From positions 1-7,415 of the forward strand of contig CAZPFP010000031.1 in NCBI GenBank assembly GCA_964585895.1: a stretch of DNA of 7,415 bases, written 5' to 3'. The position numbers were made by a program, and so were the translations under genes. The notes below the pieces were generated by a model. It worked only from the letters and a program-made list of their open reading frames with translations, made no database searches and was not told where the DNA came from. Origin of the DNA: CAZPFP01 sp964585895. GTDB lineage: Bacteria > Patescibacteriota > Microgenomatia > PFEM01 > JAHIFH01. Shown here in pieces: positions 1-4,973 of the stretch; the first letter of the stretch is position 1, and every line of letters starts with the position of its first letter.

Positions 1-2
1 TT

Positions 3-140
3 TTACTTAAATTTTTGGAATCAGAACCGAGAAGCCGCGGATCAGGATATAAGGATTGTAACGGTCCAGACTGGTATGCTCAGCAAAGTTGTAATATTAT
101 CATTACTGTTTATTTAGCCCTATTTTGCAGAAGATTTTAA
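3..140 (+). CDS. possible 3' end of an unidentified gene running in from the left edge
   Basis: The frame starting at base 3 is open from the edge to a TAA at 138-140, giving 45 residues. Its first 31 residues look protein-like, with a Gly/Asp/Trp-rich stretch holding two cysteines eleven residues apart (SGYKDCNGPDWYAQQSCN). That would suit an exported, disulfide-bonded protein, but I do not recognise a family. The last 14 residues are hydrophobic and the frame overlaps the 3' end of the convergent obg gene by 21 bp, so the real gene may have ended earlier or been frameshifted. A second frame (from base 1, stop at 115-117) is also open over the same stretch, so openness alone is weak evidence. 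No RNA gene or other element is visible in 1-119. Confidence 0.25.
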   Translation, partial: LLKFLESEPRSRGSGYKDCNGPDWYAQQSCNIIITVYLALFCRRF

Positions 141-1073
141 AATAAGGGTTTTTAGTTTTTCCAAACTATCCCAATTATGAATAGAAACAGGTAATATTTC
201 TTTTTTTAATTTTTTTAATGCCTTAAGCTTTTGTTTTACTTCTTTCTCTGATTTTAAATCTGTTTTGGTAAGAAGAATAATTTCCGGTATCTTTAATAAT
301 TCTGGATTATAGCTTTTCAACTCGTTCCTGATTTGTTGATAGCTTTTTTCAGGCTCTTCAAGTTCACAAGAAAGACAATGAAATAAGAGGGAAACTTTTT
401 CAATATGTTTTAAAAACTTAATCCCTAAACCTTTTCCTTTAGAAGCCCCTTCTATAAGCCCTGGAATATCAGCAATTATTTTACCCTCTAATTCTCCTAA
501 ATTAGGTTCAAGGGTGGTAAAAGGATAATGGCCGATTTTTGGTTTGGCTCTGGTTATCTCTTTAAGCAAACTGCTTTTACCGGCATTAGGGAAACCAATA
601 AACCCAAAGTCAGCAATAAGCTTAAGATTAATATATAAATCTCTTTCCTGACCTTCAAGGCCTTTTTGGGCAAACTTTGGCGTTGTGTTGGAACTAGACC
701 GATATTCCCAATTGCCTTTACCGCCCCATCCTCCCTGACACAAAAGAAAATGATCCTCTTTGTCAGTCACTTCAAAAACTTCTTTAGAATTCTTATCAGT
801 AATAATAGCTCCGATAGGAAGTTTAACTTCTAAATCCTCAGCAAACTTACCGTCTTTCTTATTTGACCCCCCATGCTGGCCGTTTTCTGCTTTGATTTTG
901 ACGCTTTTTGAAAGATTAGAAAGAGCATAAATATTTGAAGTAGAGATAATAAAAATACTGCCACCATTTCCCCCATTTCCTCCATCCGGACCTCTTCTGT
1001 TTTTATAAAAAGAAACTTTTCCATTCCCACCATCCCCAGCCTTAAACTTAATATTTACTTCTGTAATTAACAT
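120..1073 (-). CDS. obg: Obg family GTPase (short form)
   Basis: Obg is a GTPase of the 50S ribosomal subunit involved in late assembly and stress signalling, acting in the cytoplasm. The 317-residue protein shows the glycine-rich Obg fold at residues 1-155 (GDGGNGKVSF, GPDGGNGGNGG) and then the G domain: P-loop GFPNAGKSS at 160-168, switch I PFTT at 184-187, DIPGLIEGA at 202-210, TKTD at 269-272 and the SI of PVSI as a diverged G5. The chain stops after the G domain, so the variable C-terminal OCT domain is absent. The frame is open to an ATG at 1166, but the family's start is the ATG at 1071-1073 (MLITEVNIKFKAGDGG). The extra upstream stretch contains the likely promoter and does not resemble Obg. 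No Shine-Dalgarno sequence is visible. Stop codon is TAG. Identification is secure; the start is well supported by family alignment. Confidence 0.97.
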   Translation of the reverse strand: MLITEVNIKFKAGDGGNGKVSFYKNRRGPDGGNGGNGGSIFIISTSNIYALSNLSKSVKIKAENGQHGGSNKKDGKFAEDLEVKLPIGAIITDKNSKEVFEVTDKEDHFLLCQGGWGGKGNWEYRSSSNTTPKFAQKGLEGQERDLYINLKLIADFGFIGFPNAGKSSLLKEITRAKPKIGHYPFTTLEPNLGELEGKIIADIPGLIEGASKGKGLGIKFLKHIEKVSLLFHCLSCELEEPEKSYQQIRNELKSYNPELLKIPEIILLTKTDLKSEKEVKQKLKALKKLKKEILPVSIHNWDSLEKLKTLILKSSAK

Positions 1074-1093
1074 CGGTTTTTTCGTTAAACTTC

Positions 1094-1124
1094 GGCACTC
1101 CGTGCCTCGATAATCCTCTTCGAG
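1094..1124 (-). promoter_or_regulatory. hairpins in the obg leader
   Basis: Two short inverted repeats share the base at 1106: GGCAC/GTGCC at 1094-1098 and 1102-1106 with a 3-nt loop, and CTCGA/TCGAG at 1106-1110 and 1120-1124. The GGCAC hairpin lies in the predicted obg leader, 21 nt before the start codon. It is not followed by a T-run on the - strand, so it is not a typical terminator. It could tune translation or mRNA stability, or simply be a repeat remnant. Confidence 0.3.
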
Positions 1125-1125
1125 T

Positions 1126-1154
1126 ATTATAACAGGCAGATTGAAGTCCGTGAA
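1126..1154 (-). promoter_or_regulatory. probable obg promoter with extended -10
   Basis: Reading the - strand, TTCACG (1154-1149) lies 17 bp before a perfect TATAAT (1131-1126). The -10 is preceded by TGT, the extended -10 TGn motif. Transcription would start near 1119, leaving a leader of about 46 nt before the obg ATG. The position inside the open upstream extension of the obg frame argues against the earlier ATG at 1166 as a start. This is a pattern match, not measured. Confidence 0.55.
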
Positions 1155-1167
1155 TCTCACCCTCAAA

Positions 1168-1195
1168 GCACTTTAACTATTGCACTTTGAAAGTG
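1168..1195. promoter_or_regulatory. clustered CACTTT half-sites upstream of the obg promoter
   Basis: CACTTT occurs in direct orientation at 1169-1174 and 1183-1188. The second copy pairs with AAAGTG at 1190-1195 to form a 13-bp dyad (CACTTTGAAAGTG). The cluster lies about 14-41 bp upstream of the proposed obg -35 box, where an activator could bind. No regulator is identified in the window. Confidence 0.25.
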
Positions 1196-1253
1196 TTATC
1201 CCCATAATAAGGGCTAGGAAAATACCCGGGTAGATTTAGTGGGAGATAAATAG

Positions 1254-1273
1254 AAACAGCAATAAGCTGTTTT
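1254..1273 (+). other. small hairpin with short T-run
   Basis: AAACAGC (1254-1260) and GCTGTTT (1266-1272) form a perfect 7-bp stem around AATAA, with one more T at 1273. It is too AT-rich and the T-run too short to call a terminator with confidence, and there is no + strand gene immediately upstream for it to terminate. The rest of the 1196-1300 stretch holds only a 10-bp palindrome, TACCCGGGTA at 1223-1232. Confidence 0.2.
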
Positions 1274-1297
1274 GCACCTACCAAAAGGTTTGAACTC

Positions 1298-1326
1298 TGT
1301 CCTTCGACTACGCTCAGGATTATAAT
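1298..1326 (+). promoter_or_regulatory. weak candidate promoter for the DUF167 gene
   Basis: A perfect TATAAT lies at 1321-1326, inside the repeat element, 70 bp before the DUF167 ATG. The hexamer 17 bp upstream, TGTCCT at 1298-1303, is a poor -35 match and there is no TGn extension, so this rests on the -10 alone. Confidence 0.25.
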
Positions 1327-1379
1327 GGATTGGTAAATTTATAGTAAGCGCAGTCGAACTACTCACCATTTCCAATCCA
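1301..1379. repeat. palindromic intergenic repeat, copy 1
   Basis: CCTTCGACTACGCTCAGG (1301-1318) is followed by an inverted, diverged arm TAAGCGCAGTCGAA (1345-1358). A further perfect inverted pair TGGATTGG (1326-1333) and CCAATCCA (1372-1379) brackets that arm. The 18-bp unit recurs at 1676-1693 with one mismatch. The element ends 17 bp before the DUF167 start codon. Repeats of this CTTCGACTRCGCTCAG type are, as I recall, widespread in intergenic DNA of CPR and some other bacteria; their function is not settled. Confidence 0.7.
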
Positions 1380-1396
1380 CCTTTCGCAGCCAAAAA

Positions 1397-1618
1397 ATGA
1401 GGATAAAGATAAGGGTGAAAACCGGAAAAAATGAAAGCAAGGTTATAAAGAAAGACTCTGGTGGGTATGAGGTCTGGGTAAAAGCAAGACCAGTCAAGGG
1501 CTCTGCAAACAAGGAATTTATTAAAACACTCTCCAAATACTTCAGTCTAAAACCATATAACTTAAGAATTGTAAAGGGCTTTACTTCGCCTACTAAAATA
1601 ATTGAATTTATAAAATAA
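1397..1618 (+). CDS. DUF167 / YggU (UPF0235) family protein
   Basis: This is a 73-residue cytoplasmic protein of the conserved but functionally unassigned DUF167 (YggU, UPF0235) family. The family hallmarks are visible: the central V-x-A-x-P-x-x-G-x-A-N signature as VKARPVKGSAN at residues 28-38, and the C-terminal G-x-T-S-x-x-K signature as GFTSPTK at 61-67, followed by a hydrophobic strand. It is slightly shorter than the usual 90-100 residues, mainly at the N terminus. No ribosome binding site is visible before the ATG, and in-frame stops upstream (1334-1336) rule out a long extension. It lies alone between two repeat elements, so it is probably transcribed on its own. Function remains unknown. 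Confidence 0.9.
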   Translation: MRIKIRVKTGKNESKVIKKDSGGYEVWVKARPVKGSANKEFIKTLSKYFSLKPYNLRIVKGFTSPTKIIEFIK

Positions 1619-1658
1619 CCCTACTCCGAACCTTGAGTTGTAAGGATAGAAAGGGTTT

Positions 1659-1775
1659 AGACCGACCTGCTCATCCCTTCGACTGCGCTCAGGCCTTCGG
1701 CTCTGAGGCTCAGACTTGAAGAGGCCTTCGGCCATGAGAAAGAAGAAGGTCCTGAGCGAGCGCAGTGAGTAGAAG
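1659..1775. repeat. composite palindromic intergenic repeat, copy 2
   Basis: The element opens with AGACCGACCTGCTCA (1659-1673), found again at 4426-4440. The unit CCTTCGACTGCGCTCAGG follows (1676-1693, 17/18 identical to 1301-1318). AGGCCTTCGGC occurs in direct repeat at 1691-1701 and 1722-1732, and a perfect dyad CTGAG-G-CTCAG lies between them at 1703-1713. The right end, 1751-1775, is an inverted and expanded version of the unit (CCTGAGCGAGCGCAGTGAG then TAGAAG), so the element can fold into a hairpin of about 100 nt. It fills most of the gap between the DUF167 and GIY-YIG genes and ends 18 bp before the GIY-YIG start. Confidence 0.7.
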
Positions 1776-1793
1776 TGTAAGATTGTTATTAAT

Positions 1794-2066
1794 ATGCCTT
1801 ATTTTATTTACATCCTCCGCACTTTTTCAAATACCTTGTATATAGGTCAAACAAATAACTTAGAAAGGCGTTTAAAAGAACACAAAAATAAATCTTCCAG
1901 GTCTGCAAAATACATTAGATATTTTTCTGGTTTTGTCCTCGTCTATTCTGAAAAATATTCAACCAGAAAAGAAGCAATGCAAAGAGAAACTCAGCTTAAA
2001 AAATGGTCAAAAGCAAAAAAGGAAGCTTTAATTAAGAGAAATTTAGAATTGCTAAAGAAGTTATAA
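1794..2066 (+). CDS. stand-alone GIY-YIG nuclease-fold protein (UPF0213/YhbQ-like)
   Basis: This 90-residue protein is a single GIY-YIG domain. The family's two tyrosine motifs appear as YFIYIL (residues 3-8) and LYIGQT (15-20). The catalytic-arginine region is NNLERRLKEH at 21-30, with R25/R26 and H30. The metal-binding glutamate is E65 in EAMQRETQLKKW. All key residues are present, so it should be able to bind and perhaps nick DNA, although the UPF0213 subgroup has no firmly assigned role. The C-terminal third is very lysine-rich, consistent with nucleic-acid binding. There is no Shine-Dalgarno sequence before the ATG. It is separated from typA by 183 bp that include the typA promoter, so it is not part of that unit. 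A repeat element abuts its 5' side. Confidence 0.92.
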   Translation: MPYFIYILRTFSNTLYIGQTNNLERRLKEHKNKSSRSAKYIRYFSGFVLVYSEKYSTRKEAMQRETQLKKWSKAKKEALIKRNLELLKKL

Positions 2067-2072
2067 AAAGTC

Positions 2073-2101
2073 TTGTTTATTCTTCCCAAAGAAGGTATAA
2101 T
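2073..2101 (+). promoter_or_regulatory. probable typA promoter
   Basis: TTGTTT (2073-2078) and a perfect TATAAT (2096-2101) are separated by exactly 17 bp, a good match to a vegetative sigma factor promoter. Transcription would start near 2108, just after the GIY-YIG gene, giving a typA leader of about 140 nt. The typA frame happens to be open back to this TTG, but the promoter location and family alignment show that translation starts much later. Confidence 0.65.
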
Positions 2102-2152
2102 TCACTCTAAGTGTTCCATAGCGGGCATTTTTTTATTTAGCGTTTCAGAATC

Positions 2153-2242
2153 GCCCAGCGTTTCGCTGGGCTTGAATGAAGCAAGAAAGAAGTCGAACCG
2201 CCCAAGGAAACTCCGACCTTCTATGAACGGAGAGGCTTCATT
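2153..2242 (+). promoter_or_regulatory. structured typA 5' leader
   Basis: A perfect 8-bp hairpin GCCCAGCG-TTT-CGCTGGGC occupies 2153-2171. Immediately after it AATGAAGC (2175-2182) pairs with GCTTCATT (2235-2242), enclosing a smaller CTCCG/CGGAG pair (2211-2215 and 2228-2232). The second structure would bury the only purine-rich stretch ahead of typA (GGAGAGG, 2229-2235). Neither hairpin is followed by a T-run, so simple termination is unlikely. Translational control or RNA stability is possible. I do not recognise a known riboswitch class. Confidence 0.4.
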
Positions 2243-2249
2243 TTCACTC

Positions 2250-4058
2250 ATGAATATTAGAAATATTGCCATCATTGCCCATGTTGATCATGGAAAAACG
2301 ACTCTGGTAGATTCTTTGCTGCGCCAATCCGGTACCTGGCTGGGAAAAGAAGTTGCTGACGCTACCTGTATTCTAGACAGCAACGAGTTGGAAAAAGAAA
2401 GAGGCATTACCATTTTTTCCAAAAATGCTTCGGTAGTTTGGAAGGGAGTCAAAATTAATATCATTGATACTCCTGGACATGCGGATTTTGGCGGAGAAGT
2501 GGAAAGGGTGCTGAAAATGGCCGACGGCTCACTCCTTTTAATAGATGCCAACGAGGGTCCTAGGCCCCAAACAACCTTTGTTTTAAAAAAAGCCCTTGAG
2601 CTGAAACACAAAATTATCGTCGTTATCAATAAAATTGACCAACCTAACGCCAATATCACTAAAACTCTGAATGAAACTTTTGACTTATTTATTGACCTGG
2701 GAGCCAATGAGCAAACTGCCGACTTTCCGGTGGTTTATGCTTCGGCCAAACTGGGTAAAGCCGGATTAACGCCAGAACTGAAAAAAATGACTGACATTTC
2801 GCCTTTGTTTGAAGAAATAATTAAACAGATTCCTAAACCTAGAGGCAATCCTGCTACGCCGCTACAGATGTTGGTTACCTCTATCGGCCACAATAATTTC
2901 AAAGGCAGAGTGGCTAGGGGAAGAATTAACAACGGCACACTTCAATCTGACCAAGAAGTGATACATATAAACAGACAAGGCCAAATGAAAAAATACCGAC
3001 TGACTTCCTTGGTTACCTTTAGCGGGTTGGAGCAAATAGAGACTGATAAGGCAGAAGCAGGAGAAATTGTGGCGGTGGCGGGAATACCCGATATCACCAT
3101 TGGCGAAACCATTGCCGATACAAATAAACCTCAAGCCTTGCCGCTTTTGAAAATTGAAGAGCCTACGGTCAAAATGACCTTTAACGTCAATTCCTCTCCA
3201 TTTGCCGGCAAAGAAGGAAAATACACGAGTTCCCGCCAAATAAGGGAAAGACTATTTAAGGAATTGGATGATGATGTTGCTTTAAGGGTGAAAGATAGCA
3301 AAAACGGAGGCTGGATAGTTTCTGGCAGGGGCGAACTGCATTTAGCGATATTTATTGAACGCTTAAGGCGAGAAGGCTATGCTTTTCAAGTTTCCCAGTC
3401 CCAAGTAATCACCAAAACCATCAACGGCCAGAAAATGACTCCTTACGATGAGGTGTTTATCGAAGTTCCGGGAGAATATTCTGGTACCGTTATCCAAAAA
3501 CTCCAAAGTCGCTATGCCGAAATGAGAAAAATGGACACCAAAGAAGGAATTGTTTATCTGGAATTTATTATTCCCACCCGCGGCCTTTTTGGCTACCGGA
3601 GCAAATTTATGACCGATACCCATGGGCAAGGTATTATAAATACCACATTTTATAAATACCTGCCGGAGAAGGGTGAATGGAAGGAACACGAAAGAGGCTC
3701 TTTAGTCACTTATGAAACAGGCGTTACCCGAGTTTACGGCTTAACCAATGTTCAGGACAGAGGAGAGTTGTTTGTCGGTCAGGCAGTCAATGTCTATAAA
3801 GGCCAAGTAATCGGCCAAAACAATCGGCCTGGTGATATGAGAGTTAATGTCTGCAAGGAAAAACAGCTCTCCAACATGCGCTCTAAGGGCGAAGGCGTGA
3901 CCAGACATCTCAATGCTCCCAGGAACATGGACCTGGAAGATGCTTTGGAATATATTGATAACACTGAATTGGTAGATGTGACTCCGGCAGCCATAAGAAT
4001 CAGAAAAATCATCCTTGACGAGAACCTAGAAAGACGAAAAATAAAAGGATTAATATAA
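2250..4058 (+). CDS. typA: translational GTPase TypA/BipA
   Basis: TypA (BipA) is an EF-G-like ribosome-binding GTPase that aids ribosome assembly and stress or cold adaptation. The start is the ATG at 2250, matching the family N terminus (MNIRNIAIIAHVDHGKTTL) and giving 602 residues, close to the usual 600-615. The frame is open 59 codons further upstream, but those residues do not resemble TypA and include promoter and leader hairpin DNA. Visible motifs: P-loop AHVDHGKT at 10-17, ERGITI at 50-55 with the switch I threonine T54, DTPGHADFGGEVERV at 73-87, NKID at 127-130 and SAK at 165-167. The beta-barrel domain II, the EF-G III-like domain (SGRGELHLAIFIERLRREG), the EF-G V-like domain and the TypA-specific C-terminal domain (NMRSKGEG, ALEYIDNTELVDVTP) follow in order. 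Only a weak, distant GGAGAGG precedes the start. It is monocistronic here. Confidence 0.98.
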   Translation: MNIRNIAIIAHVDHGKTTLVDSLLRQSGTWLGKEVADATCILDSNELEKERGITIFSKNASVVWKGVKINIIDTPGHADFGGEVERVLKMADGSLLLIDANEGPRPQTTFVLKKALELKHKIIVVINKIDQPNANITKTLNETFDLFIDLGANEQTADFPVVYASAKLGKAGLTPELKKMTDISPLFEEIIKQIPKPRGNPATPLQMLVTSIGHNNFKGRVARGRINNGTLQSDQEVIHINRQGQMKKYRLTSLVTFSGLEQIETDKAEAGEIVAVAGIPDITIGETIADTNKPQALPLLKIEEPTVKMTFNVNSSPFAGKEGKYTSSRQIRERLFKELDDDVALRVKDSKNGGWIVSGRGELHLAIFIERLRREGYAFQVSQSQVITKTINGQKMTPYDEVFIEVPGEYSGTVIQKLQSRYAEMRKMDTKEGIVYLEFIIPTRGLFGYRSKFMTDTHGQGIINTTFYKYLPEKGEWKEHERGSLVTYETGVTRVYGLTNVQDRGELFVGQAVNVYKGQVIGQNNRPGDMRVNVCKEKQLSNMRSKGEGVTRHLNAPRNMDLEDALEYIDNTELVDVTPAAIRIRKIILDENLERRKIKGLI

Positions 4059-4178
4059 TCCAATTAGAGTATAAAAACAAACACGCTCCTGCATATCTCA
4101 AGGTCTGGTTTGGCGGAAAAACATTCGTGAAGCATTGTTAAAAGCACTTACGTAAAAAGTAATACCTCCACAGTATAC

Positions 4179-4207
4179 TTGCTTTATTAACTCTCTTGGA
4201 GTATAAT
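4179..4207 (+). promoter_or_regulatory. orphan promoter-like sequence
   Basis: TTGCTT (4179-4184) lies exactly 17 bp before a perfect TATAAT (4202-4207). No gene begins downstream on this strand before the convergent operon. It could drive a short non-coding or antisense transcript starting near 4214, or be a chance match in AT-rich DNA. Confidence 0.35.
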
Positions 4208-4219
4208 ATTGATTGTATC

Positions 4220-4250
4220 AGCAGATTGAAGTAATATATCTGCTTAATTT
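4220..4250 (+). terminator. weak hairpin, possible typA terminator
   Basis: AGCAGAT (4220-4226) and ATCTGCT (4238-4244) form a perfect 7-bp stem with an 11-nt loop, followed by TAATTT. It is the best stem plus T-rich tail downstream of typA, but it lies about 160 bp past the stop codon and the T-run is poor. Confidence 0.3.
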
Positions 4251-4425
4251 TGAAAACATTTTTTGATTAGATCAGTTAAAGATAATAAACTCCATACATT
4301 TTCATTTTAGTTTTGTATCTTTTCCCCTATTCACGATTTGGCTTTTTATTTAAGCAGTTATATTCCTTTAATGAAATTTATAAATTATAGGAGCCCTTGA
4401 TGACGTTATGGAACTAGTCTGTCTC

Positions 4426-4452
4426 AGACCGACCTGCTCAGTAAGCTTGAGC
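4426..4452. repeat. partial copy of the intergenic repeat
   Basis: AGACCGACCTGCTCA (4426-4440) exactly matches 1659-1673. Here it is followed by GTAAGCT and TGAGC, so that GCTCA (4436-4440) and TGAGC (4448-4452) form a 5-bp stem. The CTTCGACT portion present in the other copies is missing, so this is a different member or a truncated one. Confidence 0.55.
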
Positions 4453-4515
4453 ACCCTCTACCATACTTTCTAAAAAGGCTTAAAGAAAGAATTATTTTCA
4501 GACAGCAAGATTAAT

Positions 4516-4947
4516 TCAATTAGTTTCGTCACCCTGATTCACTTCTCCCCTTAATCCAAAGTTCAACTGAATTTGAGTAGCAGCAATACTTCCATCAGAA
4601 TTCGCTTTGCCAAAAACCATCACTTGTTCTCCGGTTTCCAAATCACCAACCGAGCCTTCGGTTGCTTTATTGATAGCTGTGTTTTCCGAAATCAAAATAA
4701 TTTTACTACTCTCATCAGGCAATTTAACGGTAATGCTTTCTTCGTCTTGACTAACAATCTCTCCTCTGACCGTTTCCGTTCCCGCTCCTTGTTGAGCTCC
4801 TGGCACACCTTGCCTCATCCCTACTCTAGCTTGAAAATCAGCTCTTGAAGGTTGTTTACTCTGTTGATATTTCATACCACCAAAAAAACCAGCTCCCCCT
4901 GCTACAAAGATTACTATAACTAAGACGATGGCTATGTTATTTTTCAT
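4516..4947 (-). CDS. small membrane-anchored DUF5666-like protein
   Basis: This 143-residue protein has one N-terminal membrane segment (about residues 4-23, IAIVLVIVIFVAGGAGFFGG), followed by a short basic MKYQQSK and a Gln/Gly/Arg-rich linker (about 30-57). The C-terminal domain of about 75 residues starts at VRGEIVSQDEESITVKL, with alternating strands and a Gly-Glu-x-V-x-V-x-G turn (TGEQVMVFG). That layout resembles DUF5666-type small beta-barrels; this is recognition by pattern, not a search. The domain should face the outside. The start is the ATG at 4947: a perfect AAGGAGGTGA lies 5 nt upstream, and the alternative GTG at 4956 is inside that ribosome binding site. It is the last gene of the ABC operon, 26 bp after the permease stop, suggesting an accessory role. 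It ends on TGA, the only TGA stop in the window. Confidence 0.8.
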   Translation of the reverse strand: MKNNIAIVLVIVIFVAGGAGFFGGMKYQQSKQPSRADFQARVGMRQGVPGAQQGAGTETVRGEIVSQDEESITVKLPDESSKIILISENTAINKATEGSVGDLETGEQVMVFGKANSDGSIAATQIQLNFGLRGEVNQGDETN

Positions 4948-4952
4948 CTTAC

Positions 4953-4962
4953 TCACCTCCTT
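4953..4962 (-). promoter_or_regulatory. strong ribosome binding site that fixes the start at 4947
   Basis: AAGGAGGTGA, read on the - strand from 4962 to 4953, is a full-length match to the 16S anti-Shine-Dalgarno complement. It stands 5 nt (8 nt from its GGAGG core) before the ATG at 4947. The in-frame GTG at 4956 overlaps it and cannot be the start. Confidence 0.85.
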
Positions 4963-4973
4963 TTAATCTATAC

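Larger units (their letters stand above)
4059..4515. other. gene-free convergent intergenic region
   Basis: This 457-bp AT-rich gap lies between the 3' ends of typA (+) and the DUF5666-like gene (-), so neither flanking gene needs a promoter in it. It holds a promoter-like sequence (4179-4207), an adjacent hairpin (4220-4244) and a repeat piece (4426-4452). No reading frame in it is convincing. Confidence 0.7.

Noticed and set aside
91..112. Hairpin GTAAT/ATTAC with T-rich tail as a terminator at the left edge
   Set aside because: The stem is only 5 A/T-rich pairs, too weak to support a terminator call.
1074..1166. N-terminal extension of 31 residues on Obg from an ATG at 1166
   Set aside because: It contains the probable -10 and -35 boxes and inverted repeats, and Obg proteins begin at the MLITEVNIKF-type start found at 1073.
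1659..1775. CRISPR array
   Set aside because: The repeats are short, inverted and unevenly spaced, with no regular repeat-spacer pattern and no cas genes nearby.
2073..2249. N-terminal extension of 59 residues on TypA from a TTG start
   Set aside because: The extension is promoter and leader DNA (the TTG is part of the -35 box, and a perfect hairpin lies inside it) and has no resemblance to TypA. The family start MNIRNIAIIAHVDHGKT is at 2250.
2288..4063. Several - strand open frames of 67-139 codons across typA
   Set aside because: They mirror the well-supported typA gene, have no ribosome binding sites and show no family motifs; they are shadows of codon bias.
4046..4141. Protein-like stub HAPAYLKVWFGGKTFVKHC after typA
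   Set aside because: The frame has no start codon or ribosome site and overlaps the typA end. It could be a pseudogene remnant but I recognise no family.
4388..4473. Mini-ORFs after a TAGGAG (ATG at 4400, 5 codons; ATG at 4408, 21 residues)
   Set aside because: The first is too short to mean anything without a downstream gene. The second is 14 nt from the purine stretch and is mostly translated repeat sequence.
4516..4518. Recoded TGA (glycine code of Gracilibacteria and Absconditabacteria)
   Set aside because: The DUF5666-like gene ends at TGA, and no long gene here has an internal TGA. Reading through would add only a few residues, so the standard bacterial code fits.
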